Positions 1-7,017 of a DNA stretch of 64,000 nucleotides are shown here, one piece after another (position 1 is the first letter of the stretch; each line of letters starts with the position of its first letter). This DNA is from Actinocatenispora rupis. Lineage in GTDB: Bacteria; Actinomycetota; Actinomycetes; Mycobacteriales; Micromonosporaceae. The position numbers were made by a program, and so were the translations under genes. A model generated the notes under the pieces. The model was not told the DNA's origin, ran no database searches, and worked only from the letters and a program-made list of their open reading frames with translations. Location: contig NZ_BOMB01000023.1 of the NCBI RefSeq assembly GCF_016861975.1, positions 124,001 to 188,000 on the forward strand, given 5' to 3'.

Positions 1-372
1 CATCGCCTCGGCGAGCCCGCGTCCCCGCAGGTCACCACGCACCTGCGCGGCCTGTACGACCAGCGTGTCCGGCACCTCGCCGGCCTCGTACTGCTCGACC
101 GCGAGCACGTTCGCCGGGGTGTACCCGCCGGGCAGCGTCGCGGGATCGCCGTTCCACCGGACCGGCACACCCCAGCCGCCCGCGAGTACCCGGTCGTCCT
201 CGTCGACCAGCAACAGATCCAGGTGCCCGAAGTACTCGGCGCGCCGCGCGCTGTACCGCTTCGCGGTCGGGTCGTGGAAGATGAACTCCGGCCAGCCGCC
301 GGCGAACCCCGGGCCCCGCATCTGCTCGGCGCAGTCCGGTCGCTCGCCGCAGACCACCACTCGTGTCGTCAC
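1..372 (-). CDS. GNAT-like acetyltransferase, partial (C-terminus beyond window)
   Basis: From a GTG at 372 an open frame of 124 codons runs leftwards off the window edge. Near residues 111-124 it reads VRGDLRGRGLAEAM, which fits motif A (R-G-x-G-x-A, acetyl-CoA pyrophosphate loop) of GNAT acyltransferases, so it probably transfers an acetyl group from acetyl-CoA; the substrate cannot be told. The GTG start overlaps the TGA of the VanZ-like gene by 4 bases (GTGA), so it is the third gene of a tetR-vanZ-GNAT operon read leftwards. The C-terminal half is missing, so the family call rests on one motif and general layout. Confidence 0.6.
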   Translation of the reverse strand, partial: MTTRVVVCGERPDCAEQMRGPGFAGGWPEFIFHDPTAKRYSARRAEYFGHLDLLLVDEDDRVLAGGWGVPVRWNGDPATLPGGYTPANVLAVEQYEAGEVPDTLVVQAAQVRGDLRGRGLAEAM

Positions 373-914
373 GGTCGGCGACCCCAGCCGCCCGCGATCC
401 CTTCCGTCGCCCCGTTTTCCGTCCACCACCACGGTCGCGTCAGCGCCGCGGCAAGCACCGCGCCGGCCGCGTTCACGAGTACGTCGTCGACGGCCGACAC
501 CCGCCCCAGACCCAGCACGTACTGAAGGGTCTCGATGACGGTGGATCCGACGGCGCCGAGCAGCAGAACCCTTGGCAGCGAACGGAACCAGGCGTACCGG
601 AGGGGCAGCAGGGCACCGGCCGCCGCGAACACGAGCAGGTTACCGACGAGCTGCACGACGACCACGTCGAGCGGCGCGCCGGCCAGCTGCGCGAGATCCC
701 GCAACGGCACCAGATCCAGGCGCCGGGCACCACCGGGATCGGGGGTGAGGGTCATCGCCAGCCACGGCAGCGTCCCGTACACGGCGCCGACCTCGGCGAC
801 GGCGCGACGCACGCTGGTATGCCGCATTCGCAGCAGTACCAACAGAATCGCGATCGGCAGGGCGGCGGCGGTGCCGACCAGAACGGGAGCGTACGCGGAC
901 CAGACCGCGGTCAC
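369..914 (-). CDS. VanZ-like family membrane protein
   Basis: 181 residues from a GTG at 914 that overlaps the upstream TetR stop by 4 bases. Several hydrophobic segments are visible (near residues 5-25, 60-85 and 95-115). The C-terminal half has the VanZ-like signature: an E..Q pair in STVIETLQYVLGLGR followed by VSAVDDVLVNAAGAVLAA. VanZ itself gives low-level teicoplanin resistance, but most family members are uncharacterised integral membrane proteins, so no resistance is claimed. A start further upstream (1016) is open but would overlap the TetR gene by about 100 bases. Co-transcription with the TetR regulator and the GNAT gene is inferred from the overlaps. Confidence 0.75.
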   Translation of the reverse strand: MTAVWSAYAPVLVGTAAALPIAILLVLLRMRHTSVRRAVAEVGAVYGTLPWLAMTLTPDPGGARRLDLVPLRDLAQLAGAPLDVVVVQLVGNLLVFAAAGALLPLRYAWFRSLPRVLLLGAVGSTVIETLQYVLGLGRVSAVDDVLVNAAGAVLAAALTRPWWWTENGATEGIAGGWGRRP

Positions 915-1624
915 CCGGCGTCCGCCAGCACCCGGCCGGCGATGCCGTCGAGCAGGCAGTCCAAACCGAGCGCGAACTGCGCGTCCGGATCGACCGGCGC
1001 CGCCTCCGTGATCCACCGCGACAGCAACGGATAGCGCGGATCCGCGACGATCCGGTCCACGTACTCCCGGGCCGAGTCGCGCAGCTCCGCGTCCGTCCGT
1101 ACGCCGATGCTGTCGCGCATCCGGGACTCCTCCGCCTCACCCTGCGCGTACGACACGGCGTAGCCGAAGACCATGCCGACGATGCTCATCGCGGTGGCCG
1201 GGTCGAGGCCGTGACCGTCCAGCGCGCGCAACGCCCATTCGTTGTGCCGCAAGGCATTCGGCCCGAACGTCGGCCGGTGGTGGGACAGCGCCGCGAACCA
1301 CCGGTGCCGGCGCAGCGCCCTCCTTCCGTTGCGCGCCAACAGGGTCAGGTCCGCGCGCCAGTCGCCGCTCGGCTCCGCCGGCAGGTCGATCTCCGCGTAC
1401 ACCGCGTCGAGCATCAGGTCGTGGATGCCGTCCTTGCCGCCCACGTACCGGTAGAGGGACATCGGGGTGGACGAGCCGAGCGCGGTCGCGACGCGGCGCA
1501 TGGTGACCGCGGCGGTGCCGTCGGCGTCGGCGATCTCCAGCGCGGCGCGCACGATCCGCTCGCGGCTGAGCGTCGGTCCCCCGGACCGTCCCGCCGGCTC
1601 GGGCAGGTCCCAGACAAGCTCCAT
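911..1624 (-). CDS. TetR/AcrR family transcriptional regulator
   Basis: 237 residues. An N-terminal helix-turn-helix of TetR type spans about residues 20-70 (LSRERIVRAALEIADADG, then TMRRVATALGSSTPMSLYRYV); the rest is a helical ligand-binding domain of the TetR_C type. It is transcribed divergently from the FAD monooxygenase starting at 1689, and two palindromes lie in the 64 bases between them, so it most likely represses that gene and its own operon (tetR-vanZ-GNAT). Start ATG at 1624. The inducer is unknown; substrates of the monooxygenase are the natural guess. Confidence 0.88.
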   Translation of the reverse strand: MELVWDLPEPAGRSGGPTLSRERIVRAALEIADADGTAAVTMRRVATALGSSTPMSLYRYVGGKDGIHDLMLDAVYAEIDLPAEPSGDWRADLTLLARNGRRALRRHRWFAALSHHRPTFGPNALRHNEWALRALDGHGLDPATAMSIVGMVFGYAVSYAQGEAEESRMRDSIGVRTDAELRDSAREYVDRIVADPRYPLLSRWITEAAPVDPDAQFALGLDCLLDGIAGRVLADAG

Positions 1625-1642
1625 CCCCCCACCCTAAGCCAT

Positions 1643-1677
1643 CGTGTACGTTGTACACGCCATGTACGACGTACACG
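1643..1677. promoter_or_regulatory. Tandem TetR-type operators between tetR and FAD monooxygenase
   Basis: Two 17-bp palindromes sit 18 bp apart. The first, CGTGTACGTTGTACACG (1643-1659), is perfect around a 3-base centre. The second, CATGTACGACGTACACG (1661-1677), differs by one base. Both have the arms CGTGTAC/GTACACG expected of a TetR operator, and the 18-bp period would put two dimers close together. The second abuts the ribosome-binding site (GAGGAG, 1677-1682) of the monooxygenase, so binding should block its transcription or leader. Confidence 0.75.
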
Positions 1678-1688
1678 AGGAGCTTGTC

Positions 1689-3260
1689 GTGCCCCAGCCC
1701 GTCCTGATCGTCGGCGCCGGACTCGTCGGCCTGAGCACCGCGCTCGCCCTGCACCACCACGGCGTACCCGCCGTCGTCATCGACAAGCACGCCAGCACGT
1801 CCACCCAGCCCAAGGCGCGCCGCTTCAACTTCCGCACCATGGAGATCCTCCGGTCCATCGGCATCGCCGACGCCGTGTACGCCGCCGCCGAAGGACTCGC
1901 CGCACACCAGGCCATGCGCGCAGGGCGGACCCTCGCCGACTCCGCAGCGCTCCCTCCACCGCCGTACGTCGACTACAGCGAACTGCTCGCCGTCAGCCCC
2001 GAGTCCTCCTGCCTCGTCGCGCAGGACGTACTGGAGCCGGTACTGCTGCGAGCGGTGCGGGAGCGGGGGATCCCGGTGGGGTTCGGGACGACGTTGACGG
2101 GGGTGGTGGAGGAAGGGGGTGGGGTGACGGCGGAGGTCACAAATCGATTGTTCAACTGTGCACTTGTTCAACAGTTGGACAAGTGCACAGTTGAACAATT
2201 GAACAATGACACCGATGGACAATTTGCGCGCCTCCGCATCCACGCCAGCCACCTCATCGCCGCCGACGGCGCTCACAGCACCATCCGCGACCTCCTCCGC
2301 ATCCCCTTCCCCGACCGCAGCCCCAGCCCGACCACCCCACCCCCCACCACCGCCGTCACCGTGTACTTCCGGGCCGACCTCGGCGCGGTCACCGCGGGCC
2401 GCGAGTTCAACCTGTGTCAGGTGACCGAGCCGATCCCGGCGGCGTTGGCGTCGGTCGACGGCCGGTACCGCTGGATTCTGTTGACGACGGAGCCGCCGGC
2501 GGATCCGGACTGGCCCGCGGTGGTACGCGGGGCGATCGGTGTGCCGGGTGTGGATGTGGAGGTGTCGAGTGTGCTGCGGTGGCGGCCGGCGACGCGGGTG
2601 GCGGAGCGTTTCCGGGTGGGTCGGGTGTTCCTGGCGGGGGATGCGGCGCACGTGATGACGCCGTACGCGGCGATGGGCGCGAATACCGGCATCCAGGATG
2701 CGGCGAACCTGGCGTGGAAGATCGCCGCGGTGCGCGCCGGTACGGCGGGGTCCGGGCTGCTGGAGACGTACCACGTGGAGCGGCATGCGGCGGGTACCCA
2801 TGCGGCGGTGCAGTCGGCGCTGCGCAGCGGTCCCCCGCCAGCCGCCGGCGGCGACACAGTGCTGGATCACCCGTTCGCGCTGGTGGCGGGCTTCCAGTAC
2901 ACGGGTGGGGCGGTGGTGGACGACGGGGCTGGCGCGCAGCCGCGGGACCGGCTGGAGTTGTCGGGCCGTCCGGGTACGCGAATGCCGCACGTGCCGCTCG
3001 ACGGCGGTTCGACGCTGGATCTGGCCGGGCCGGGGTTGACGTTGTTGCCGGGGCCGGCGGCGTACGGGTGGCGGCGCGCGGCGGCGGAGTACGGCATCGC
3101 GGTGGCGGATCCGAGGCCGGAGTGGCCGGCGGCTGCCCGCATCGCCCCGGACGGCGCCCTGCTGGTACGTCCCGACCACGTCGTGGCGTGGCGGTCGGTG
3201 GGCGCGGGTGACGCCGGCACGCTGGCCGGGGCGTACGACATGCTGCTCAGTCGGCATTAG
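1689..3260 (+). CDS. FAD-dependent aromatic-type monooxygenase carrying an in-frame palindromic insert
   Basis: 523 residues from GTG 1689, preceded by GAGGAG at 6 bases; longer frames to 1644 would start inside the operators. PHBH-type flavin monooxygenase: Rossmann GAGLVG at residues 8-13, DG motif AADGAHSTIR near 188-198, and GD motif VFLAGDAAHVMTPY near 314. It should hydroxylate an aromatic compound with NAD(P)H and O2; the substrate is unknown. Residues ~146-182 (NRLFNCALVQQLDKCTVEQL and neighbours) are encoded by an AT-rich inverted repeat (2126-2236) unlike anything around it; it makes the loop before the DG motif roughly 25 residues longer than usual. The frame stays open through it. 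Strand composition also flips there (G-rich before, C-rich after). Whether the enzyme is active is unclear. Likely controlled by the divergent TetR. Confidence 0.85.
   Translation: MPQPVLIVGAGLVGLSTALALHHHGVPAVVIDKHASTSTQPKARRFNFRTMEILRSIGIADAVYAAAEGLAAHQAMRAGRTLADSAALPPPPYVDYSELLAVSPESSCLVAQDVLEPVLLRAVRERGIPVGFGTTLTGVVEEGGGVTAEVTNRLFNCALVQQLDKCTVEQLNNDTDGQFARLRIHASHLIAADGAHSTIRDLLRIPFPDRSPSPTTPPPTTAVTVYFRADLGAVTAGREFNLCQVTEPIPAALASVDGRYRWILLTTEPPADPDWPAVVRGAIGVPGVDVEVSSVLRWRPATRVAERFRVGRVFLAGDAAHVMTPYAAMGANTGIQDAANLAWKIAAVRAGTAGSGLLETYHVERHAAGTHAAVQSALRSGPPPAAGGDTVLDHPFALVAGFQYTGGAVVDDGAGAQPRDRLELSGRPGTRMPHVPLDGGSTLDLAGPGLTLLPGPAAYGWRRAAAEYGIAVADPRPEWPAAARIAPDGALLVRPDHVVAWRSVGAGDAGTLAGAYDMLLSRH
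2126..2236. repeat. AT-rich palindromic element, copy A (in-frame inside FAD monooxygenase)
   Basis: Arms 2147-2167 and 2179-2199 are a perfect 21-bp inverted repeat around an 11-base loop. An outer, interrupted stem follows: CAAAT at 2140-2144 with ATTTG at 2222-2226, and CGGAGG at 2131-2136 with CCTCCG at 2231-2236. The element is far more A+T-rich than its surroundings. A related element lies in opposite orientation at about 9491-9570, sharing the outer ends AGGTCACAAATCGATTGT and GGACAATTTG and the middle TTGAACAATGACA. The host reading frame passes through without a stop. Confidence 0.85.
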
Positions 3261-3350
3261 GGGGCTCACCCGATGGTCGCGGGCGGTCCGACGCTGCACC
3301 ATGGGTGTATGCGGCGGTCACCGACCGCCCATGACGAGGGGGCGGGAGAC

Positions 3351-3548
3351 GTGAAGGCGCTCGTGATGGCGGCACTGGTGGTGGTCGGGCTGTTCGTCGC
3401 CGGATCGCTGGTCGTGTGGGCCCTGCACGCGTTGTTCGGCGTGCTGTTCTACGTGCTGATCGGCGCGCTCATCGTCGGCGGCGTGGTCTTCATCGCCGGC
3501 AGGGTGCGGAAGTCGGTGGGCGGTTCGGACCGGCGGCAGCTCCGCTAG
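3351..3548 (+). CDS. Small membrane protein, two hydrophobic segments
   Basis: 65 residues from GTG 3351, preceded by GGGGGCGGGAGAC. Two transmembrane-like segments cover most of the protein (about residues 2-25 VMAALVVVGLFVAGSLVVWA and 28-50 GVLFYVLIGALIVGGVVFIA), with a short basic tail (GRVRKSVGGSDRRQLR). No family recognised. It ends 4 bases into the convergent SGNH hydrolase. A longer frame opens at 3273 but the added residues look non-coding and the start lacks a binding site. Confidence 0.6.
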   Translation: MKALVMAALVVVGLFVAGSLVVWALHALFGVLFYVLIGALIVGGVVFIAGRVRKSVGGSDRRQLR

Positions 3549-4312
3549 AACACGTCCAGGGTGGGGCGTTTCGGGGTGATCCCGTCGCCGGACGACCGGC
3601 CGGTGAGGCGCCGCCTGATCCACGGCGCGAAGTAGCGGCCGGCCCAGCGCAGGTCGTCGCCGCGGTCGGCGAGCCAGGGGCGGGGCCGGGCGGGCGGCAG
3701 TTCGGCCAACCATTCCGGCTCCACCGGTACGCCGAGCGCGGTGAGTACCTTGGCCGCGGCGCGCCGGTGTCCGACCGGGGACAGGTGCAGCCGGTCGATG
3801 CTCCACATGCGGCGGTCGCGGAACGCGGCGTCCTGCCACAGGTCGACGAGCACCGCGCCGCGCCGTTCGGCGATCTCCCGGATGACCTCGTTGTACGCCT
3901 CGGCGCGGGGTCGTACGACGCGCTGTCCGGGCAGCAGGAACGTCGGGTCGCCACCGGTCAGCAGCAGTACGGTCGCGCCGGTCTCGCCGAGCCGGCCGAC
4001 CACCCAGTCGAGGCGCGGGCCGATCGTGGTGAGGTCGAAGCCGGGCCGCAGCGCGTCGTTTCCGCCGGCCACGAAGCTGACCAGGTCGGGGCGCATGGCG
4101 ATGGCGGTCGGCACCTGTTCGTTGACGATCGCCTTGAACAGCCGCCCGCGTACGGCGAGGTTCGCGTACCGGAATCCGGGGTGCAGACCGGCCAGTACTT
4201 CGGCGACCCGGTCGGCCCAGCCGCGGAACGTGCCGTCACCGTACGGGTCGTCCATGCCCTCGGTGAAGCTGTCCCCCAGCGCGACGTAGCTCGCGAACTG
4301 CTCGGTTGCCAC
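3545..4312 (-). CDS. SGNH/GDSL hydrolase family esterase
   Basis: 255 residues. All four SGNH blocks are visible: block I ALGDSFTEG (nucleophile Ser about residue 15), block II NLAVRG (Gly, about residue 54), block III AGGNDALRPG (Asn, about residue 85) and block V DRLHLSPVGH (Asp and His, about residues 173-182). Such enzymes hydrolyse ester bonds of lipids or acetylated sugars; the substrate cannot be predicted. There is no signal peptide, so it is probably cytoplasmic. It converges with the small membrane protein (4-base overlap). Confidence 0.88.
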   Translation of the reverse strand: MATEQFASYVALGDSFTEGMDDPYGDGTFRGWADRVAEVLAGLHPGFRYANLAVRGRLFKAIVNEQVPTAIAMRPDLVSFVAGGNDALRPGFDLTTIGPRLDWVVGRLGETGATVLLLTGGDPTFLLPGQRVVRPRAEAYNEVIREIAERRGAVLVDLWQDAAFRDRRMWSIDRLHLSPVGHRRAAAKVLTALGVPVEPEWLAELPPARPRPWLADRGDDLRWAGRYFAPWIRRRLTGRSSGDGITPKRPTLDVF

Positions 4313-4438
4313 GGTCGGCCGCCTCCCCTCACCCGGTGGTACGGGGCCGATCGCGGCGGTCCGTCCGACCGGGACCTCGAAGATCCGCGCCCACGTTACC
4401 CGCAGGTACTGACGGGTACGGCCGGGGTCCGCGCGGCG

Positions 4439-5518
4439 TCACGCCGGCACGGCCTCCTCGATCTCCTCGTCCTCCGCGGCGGCCCGGTCACTCCCGGCCG
4501 ACCGCTCCGGAACCGCCCGAAACCCGACCTCCGGCGTACGAGACGCGCGGCGGTGTTCGGCGACCGCGGCGACACCGAGTACGGCGAGTCCCGCGACGAA
4601 CCACAGGACGAGGGCGAGGATGCGGCCGCCGGCGCCGTGACCGTCGAAGTACAGGAGGGCGCGGAGACCTTCGACGAAGCCGGCACCGTTCCAGAAGGAA
4701 TGCAGGGCGCCGAAGAACCGCGGCTGCAGCTCGGGCCGGAACACGCCGCCCGCGGTGGTGAAGTTGAGCATCACGAACAGCACCATCAGCGCGAGCGTCG
4801 TCCACCGCTTGAGGAACGTGTGCAGTCCGATGCCGATCGCGAGTACGCCGGCGGAGTAGAGCCAGCCGAGCGCCCACAGCGCGGGCAGGTCGTGGTCGAC
4901 GAGGTGGAAGACCGGCCCGGCGAACAGCGCCCCGAGCAGGCTGACCACCAGCGACAACCCCAGCCCGAACGCCGCGCGCAGCCCGATCCGCAGCCGCGCA
5001 CCGGCCGCGCCGATCGCCGCGACCCCCGTGTACGAGCCGATCGAGATGGCCACGAGCAGGAAGAACAGGCCCTGTCCGGTCGGGTCGCCGCGCGCTGGGG
5101 TGACCACGTCGGTGACGGTCAGCGGCGCGCCCTGGCGGAGCGCGACAGTACCGAAGACCTGTTTGACGGCGTCGGCCGTGGTACCCGACGCGGCGGAGGC
5201 GACGAGCAGCTCGGGGTGCCGCCGATCCGGCACGTACGCACCGGAGATGGTGTCGGCGCGCAGCTCGCGTACCGCGGCGGTCCGGTCGGGGACGGTGCGG
5301 ACGTCGAGCGCGTCGCCGGCGGTGTCCTTGAGCGTCTGGGCGAGCACCTTGGTCGCGGCCTGGTCGCCCACGACGACGACGCGCAGCCCGTTCGGCTCCG
5401 GGTGGTGGAACCCGCCCAGGTACGCCAGGCCCATGCCGACGCACATCAGCAGCGGCATGAGCAGGTGCCCGAGCAGGTGTCGTACGCCGGCGGCCGCCTC
5501 GGCCCGTGTGCTGCCCAT
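4439..5518 (-). CDS. ABC-2/YhgE-type membrane permease-like protein
   Basis: 359 residues from ATG 5518, preceded by GAGGGACGGGG. Topology is one N-terminal transmembrane segment (HLLMPLLMCVGMGLAYLG), a large extracytoplasmic domain (about residues 45-165), then five hydrophobic segments beginning GLFFLLVAISIGSYTGVAAI and ending ILALVLWFVAGLAVLGVAAV, and an acidic tail. This is the layout of the ABC-2/YhgE-Pip/DUF3533 group. No ATPase subunit lies beside it. The divergent MarR regulator and shared operators suggest it is an export or envelope protein induced by a small molecule. The frame extends to 5572, but that would put the start inside the operators. Confidence 0.7.
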   Translation of the reverse strand: MGSTRAEAAAGVRHLLGHLLMPLLMCVGMGLAYLGGFHHPEPNGLRVVVVGDQAATKVLAQTLKDTAGDALDVRTVPDRTAAVRELRADTISGAYVPDRRHPELLVASAASGTTADAVKQVFGTVALRQGAPLTVTDVVTPARGDPTGQGLFFLLVAISIGSYTGVAAIGAAGARLRIGLRAAFGLGLSLVVSLLGALFAGPVFHLVDHDLPALWALGWLYSAGVLAIGIGLHTFLKRWTTLALMVLFVMLNFTTAGGVFRPELQPRFFGALHSFWNGAGFVEGLRALLYFDGHGAGGRILALVLWFVAGLAVLGVAAVAEHRRASRTPEVGFRAVPERSAGSDRAAAEDEEIEEAVPA

Positions 5519-5530
5519 CCCCGTCCCTCG

Positions 5531-5569
5531 GTTGCTATCTACAACTGACAACGAGTTGTACTCTACAAC
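5531..5569. promoter_or_regulatory. Tandem MarR-type operators
   Basis: Two 15-bp sites, GTTGCTATCTACAAC (5531-5545) and GTTGTACTCTACAAC (5555-5569), match GTTGnnnTCTACAAC and start 24 bp apart. The right one has perfect arms GTTGTA/TACAAC. A further inverted pair ACAACT (5541-5546)/AGTTGT (5554-5559) links them. They occupy most of the 69-bp gap between the divergent permease-like gene and marR, so one bound regulator would control both promoters. Confidence 0.7.
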
Positions 5570-5587
5570 CATCTGGCGGGAGGCGCG

Positions 5588-6007
5588 ATGTCGAAGCGGT
5601 CACAGGCGGTCGAGACCATCCAGCGCGAACTGATCGAGTTCGCCCGGCGCGCCCGCGGCGTGTCGGCGCGCAGCCATCCGGGACTGTCGCTGGTGGCGTA
5701 CACGCTGCTCACACACGTGGAACGGCACGAGCAGACCCGCGCCGCCGACCTCGCCGAGCACTACGTACTGGACAAGTCGACCGTGAGCCGGCAGCTCGCC
5801 GAACTGGCCGACCGCGGCCTGCTCGAACGCGTCGCCGACCCCCGCAACCACCGTTCCCGGGTACTCCGGGTCACGGCGAAGGGCCGCCGGCACCTCGACG
5901 TCGCGCGCGAGCAGGCCGTCGGGGCGATGGCCGACCGGCTCACCGACTGGCCGGACGCCGACCTCGCCCGGTTCGCCTCGTACCTGGAGCGCTACAACTC
6001 CGCGTGA
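5588..6007 (+). CDS. MarR family transcriptional regulator
   Basis: 139 residues with a winged helix-turn-helix: recognition helix region LAEHYVLDKSTVSRQLAELA (about residues 56-75), then the wing LLERVADPRNHRSRVLRVTAKG with the D-x-R-(N/D)-x-R signature of MarR. N- and C-terminal helices for dimerisation are present. SD GGGAGG at 5578-5583 precedes the ATG. It is divergent from the permease-like gene and shares tandem palindromic operators with it, so auto-repression plus repression of that gene is the likely role. Confidence 0.9.
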   Translation: MSKRSQAVETIQRELIEFARRARGVSARSHPGLSLVAYTLLTHVERHEQTRAADLAEHYVLDKSTVSRQLAELADRGLLERVADPRNHRSRVLRVTAKGRRHLDVAREQAVGAMADRLTDWPDADLARFASYLERYNSA

Positions 6008-6049
6008 GGTCCGCTTCATTGCGGAATCAAGTACCGGCGGCGCGGTGTT

Positions 6050-6763
6050 GTGGTGCACGTGGACATCGAGATCTTCTCCGACATCGCCTGCCCCTGGTGC
6101 TACCTGGGCAAACGCCGCCTCGAACAGGCACTCGACCGGTACGACGGCGACGTGACCGTGCGCTGGCGGCCGTACCAGCTCGACCCCTCGGCGCCGAGCG
6201 AGCCGACGCCGTTGCAGCCCGCGCTGGCCGCCAAGTTCGGCGGGCTCGACCGGGTGCGCGAGATGAACGCGCGCCTCACCGAGATGGGCGCCGCGGCCGG
6301 CCTCGACTACCGCTTCGAGGACGCGCAGCACGTGAACACCCGTCCGGCGCACCGGCTCGCCTGGTACGCGGGTCGGGAGGGTCGCGGCAACGAGGTCGCC
6401 GAGGGACTTTTCTCCGCGTACTTCACTGAAGGCCGCAATGTGGCCGATCCCGGCGTACTCCTGGAGGTGGGTGTCGCGGCGGGGCTGGACCGCGACGCGC
6501 TCGCCGCGTTCCTCGCCTCGGACGACGGCGTGGCCGAGGTCGACGCGGAACTCGACGAGGCCCGCGAGCTGGGCATCACGGGTGTGCCGACCTTCGTCTT
6601 CGCCGGCAAGTACGCGGTGTCCGGCGCGCAGGAGGCCGACACCCTCCTGGAGGTACTCGACGAGGTACGTCGCCGCGAGTCCGCGACGTCCGTTCTGACC
6701 ACTATCGGTGGCGATGCGACCACCGACAAGGACGCGTGTACGGACGATTCCTGCGCGATCTGA
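6050..6763 (+). CDS. DsbA family oxidoreductase (FrnE-like)
   Basis: 237 residues. Thioredoxin fold with an inserted helical domain; active site SDIACPWCYLGKRRLE (CPWC, about residues 14-17) and cis-Pro loop ITGVPTFVFAGKYAVSGAQ (about residue 179). This is the FrnE/2-hydroxychromene-2-carboxylate isomerase-like DsbA subgroup, cytoplasmic since no signal peptide is seen. The tail contains CTDDSC, another cysteine pair. GTG starts at 6050, 6053 and 6059 are all possible. It follows marR by 42 bases and is closed by a strong hairpin terminator. Confidence 0.88.
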   Translation: MVHVDIEIFSDIACPWCYLGKRRLEQALDRYDGDVTVRWRPYQLDPSAPSEPTPLQPALAAKFGGLDRVREMNARLTEMGAAAGLDYRFEDAQHVNTRPAHRLAWYAGREGRGNEVAEGLFSAYFTEGRNVADPGVLLEVGVAAGLDRDALAAFLASDDGVAEVDAELDEARELGITGVPTFVFAGKYAVSGAQEADTLLEVLDEVRRRESATSVLTTIGGDATTDKDACTDDSCAI

Positions 6764-6774
6764 CTCCGTACGAC

Positions 6775-6805
6775 AACGGCCCGCCCGGTCTCCGGGCGGG
6801 CCGTT
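6775..6805 (+). terminator. Hairpin terminator after dsbA-like gene
   Basis: AACGGCCCGCCCGG (6775-6788) pairs perfectly with CCGGGCGGGCCGTT (6792-6805) around TCT. There is no T-tract, as is common in actinomycetes. It isolates the dsbA-like transcript from the DnaA-box cluster that follows. Confidence 0.8.
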
Positions 6806-6809
6806 CCAG

Positions 6810-7010
6810 TTATCCACCGACTTATCCACAGGCTCGACTGTGGACGGTCGCACTCCCTGGCGATGTTTCACGTGCAACATCGACACCCAGGCGGCCAACA
6901 GCTCAGAAACGGTGCGTTTTCTGAGGTCATTGACACTCACAGGGTTATCCACAGGTTGATCCACACCCCCTGTGGATTCCGCTGTGGACAACGATCCGAG
7001 GTGTGGATAA
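6810..7010. promoter_or_regulatory. DnaA-box cluster outside oriC
   Basis: Eight DnaA-box-like 9-mers lie in 201 bp between two convergent genes. Exact boxes are TTATCCACA at 6822-6830 and 6945-6953, TTGTCCACA (minus) at 6983-6991 and TTATCCACA (minus) at 7002-7010. Near matches are TTATCCACC 6810-6818, TGTGGACGG 6839-6847, TGATCCACA 6957-6965 and TGTGGATTC 6971-6979. A parS-like palindrome (6864-6879) and an imperfect stem-loop CTCAGAAAC/GTTTTCTGAG (6902-6925) lie among them. Nothing here is coding. The position about 21 kb from oriC suggests DnaA titration or a reactivation-type locus; that is inference. Confidence 0.75.
6864..6879. other. parS-like ParB-binding site
   Basis: TGTTTCACGTGCAACA differs from the parS consensus TGTTTCACGTGAAACA at one base. 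It sits in the middle of the DnaA-box cluster and some 29 kb from parB. Confidence 0.65.
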
Positions 7011-7017
7011 GTACCCC

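Noticed and set aside
2126-2236. Intrinsic terminator inside the monooxygenase
   Set aside because: Stem is A+T-rich without a T-tract, the reading frame continues normally and conserved motifs follow; a related element occurs elsewhere.
1137-3302. A 721-codon minus-strand frame across tetR and the monooxygenase
   Set aside because: Antisense shadow; arginine-rich, no conserved motifs.
6810-7010. Second replication origin
   Set aside because: No initiator gene beside it, no clear A+T-rich unwinding segment, and a complete oriC lies next to dnaA; titration is simpler.
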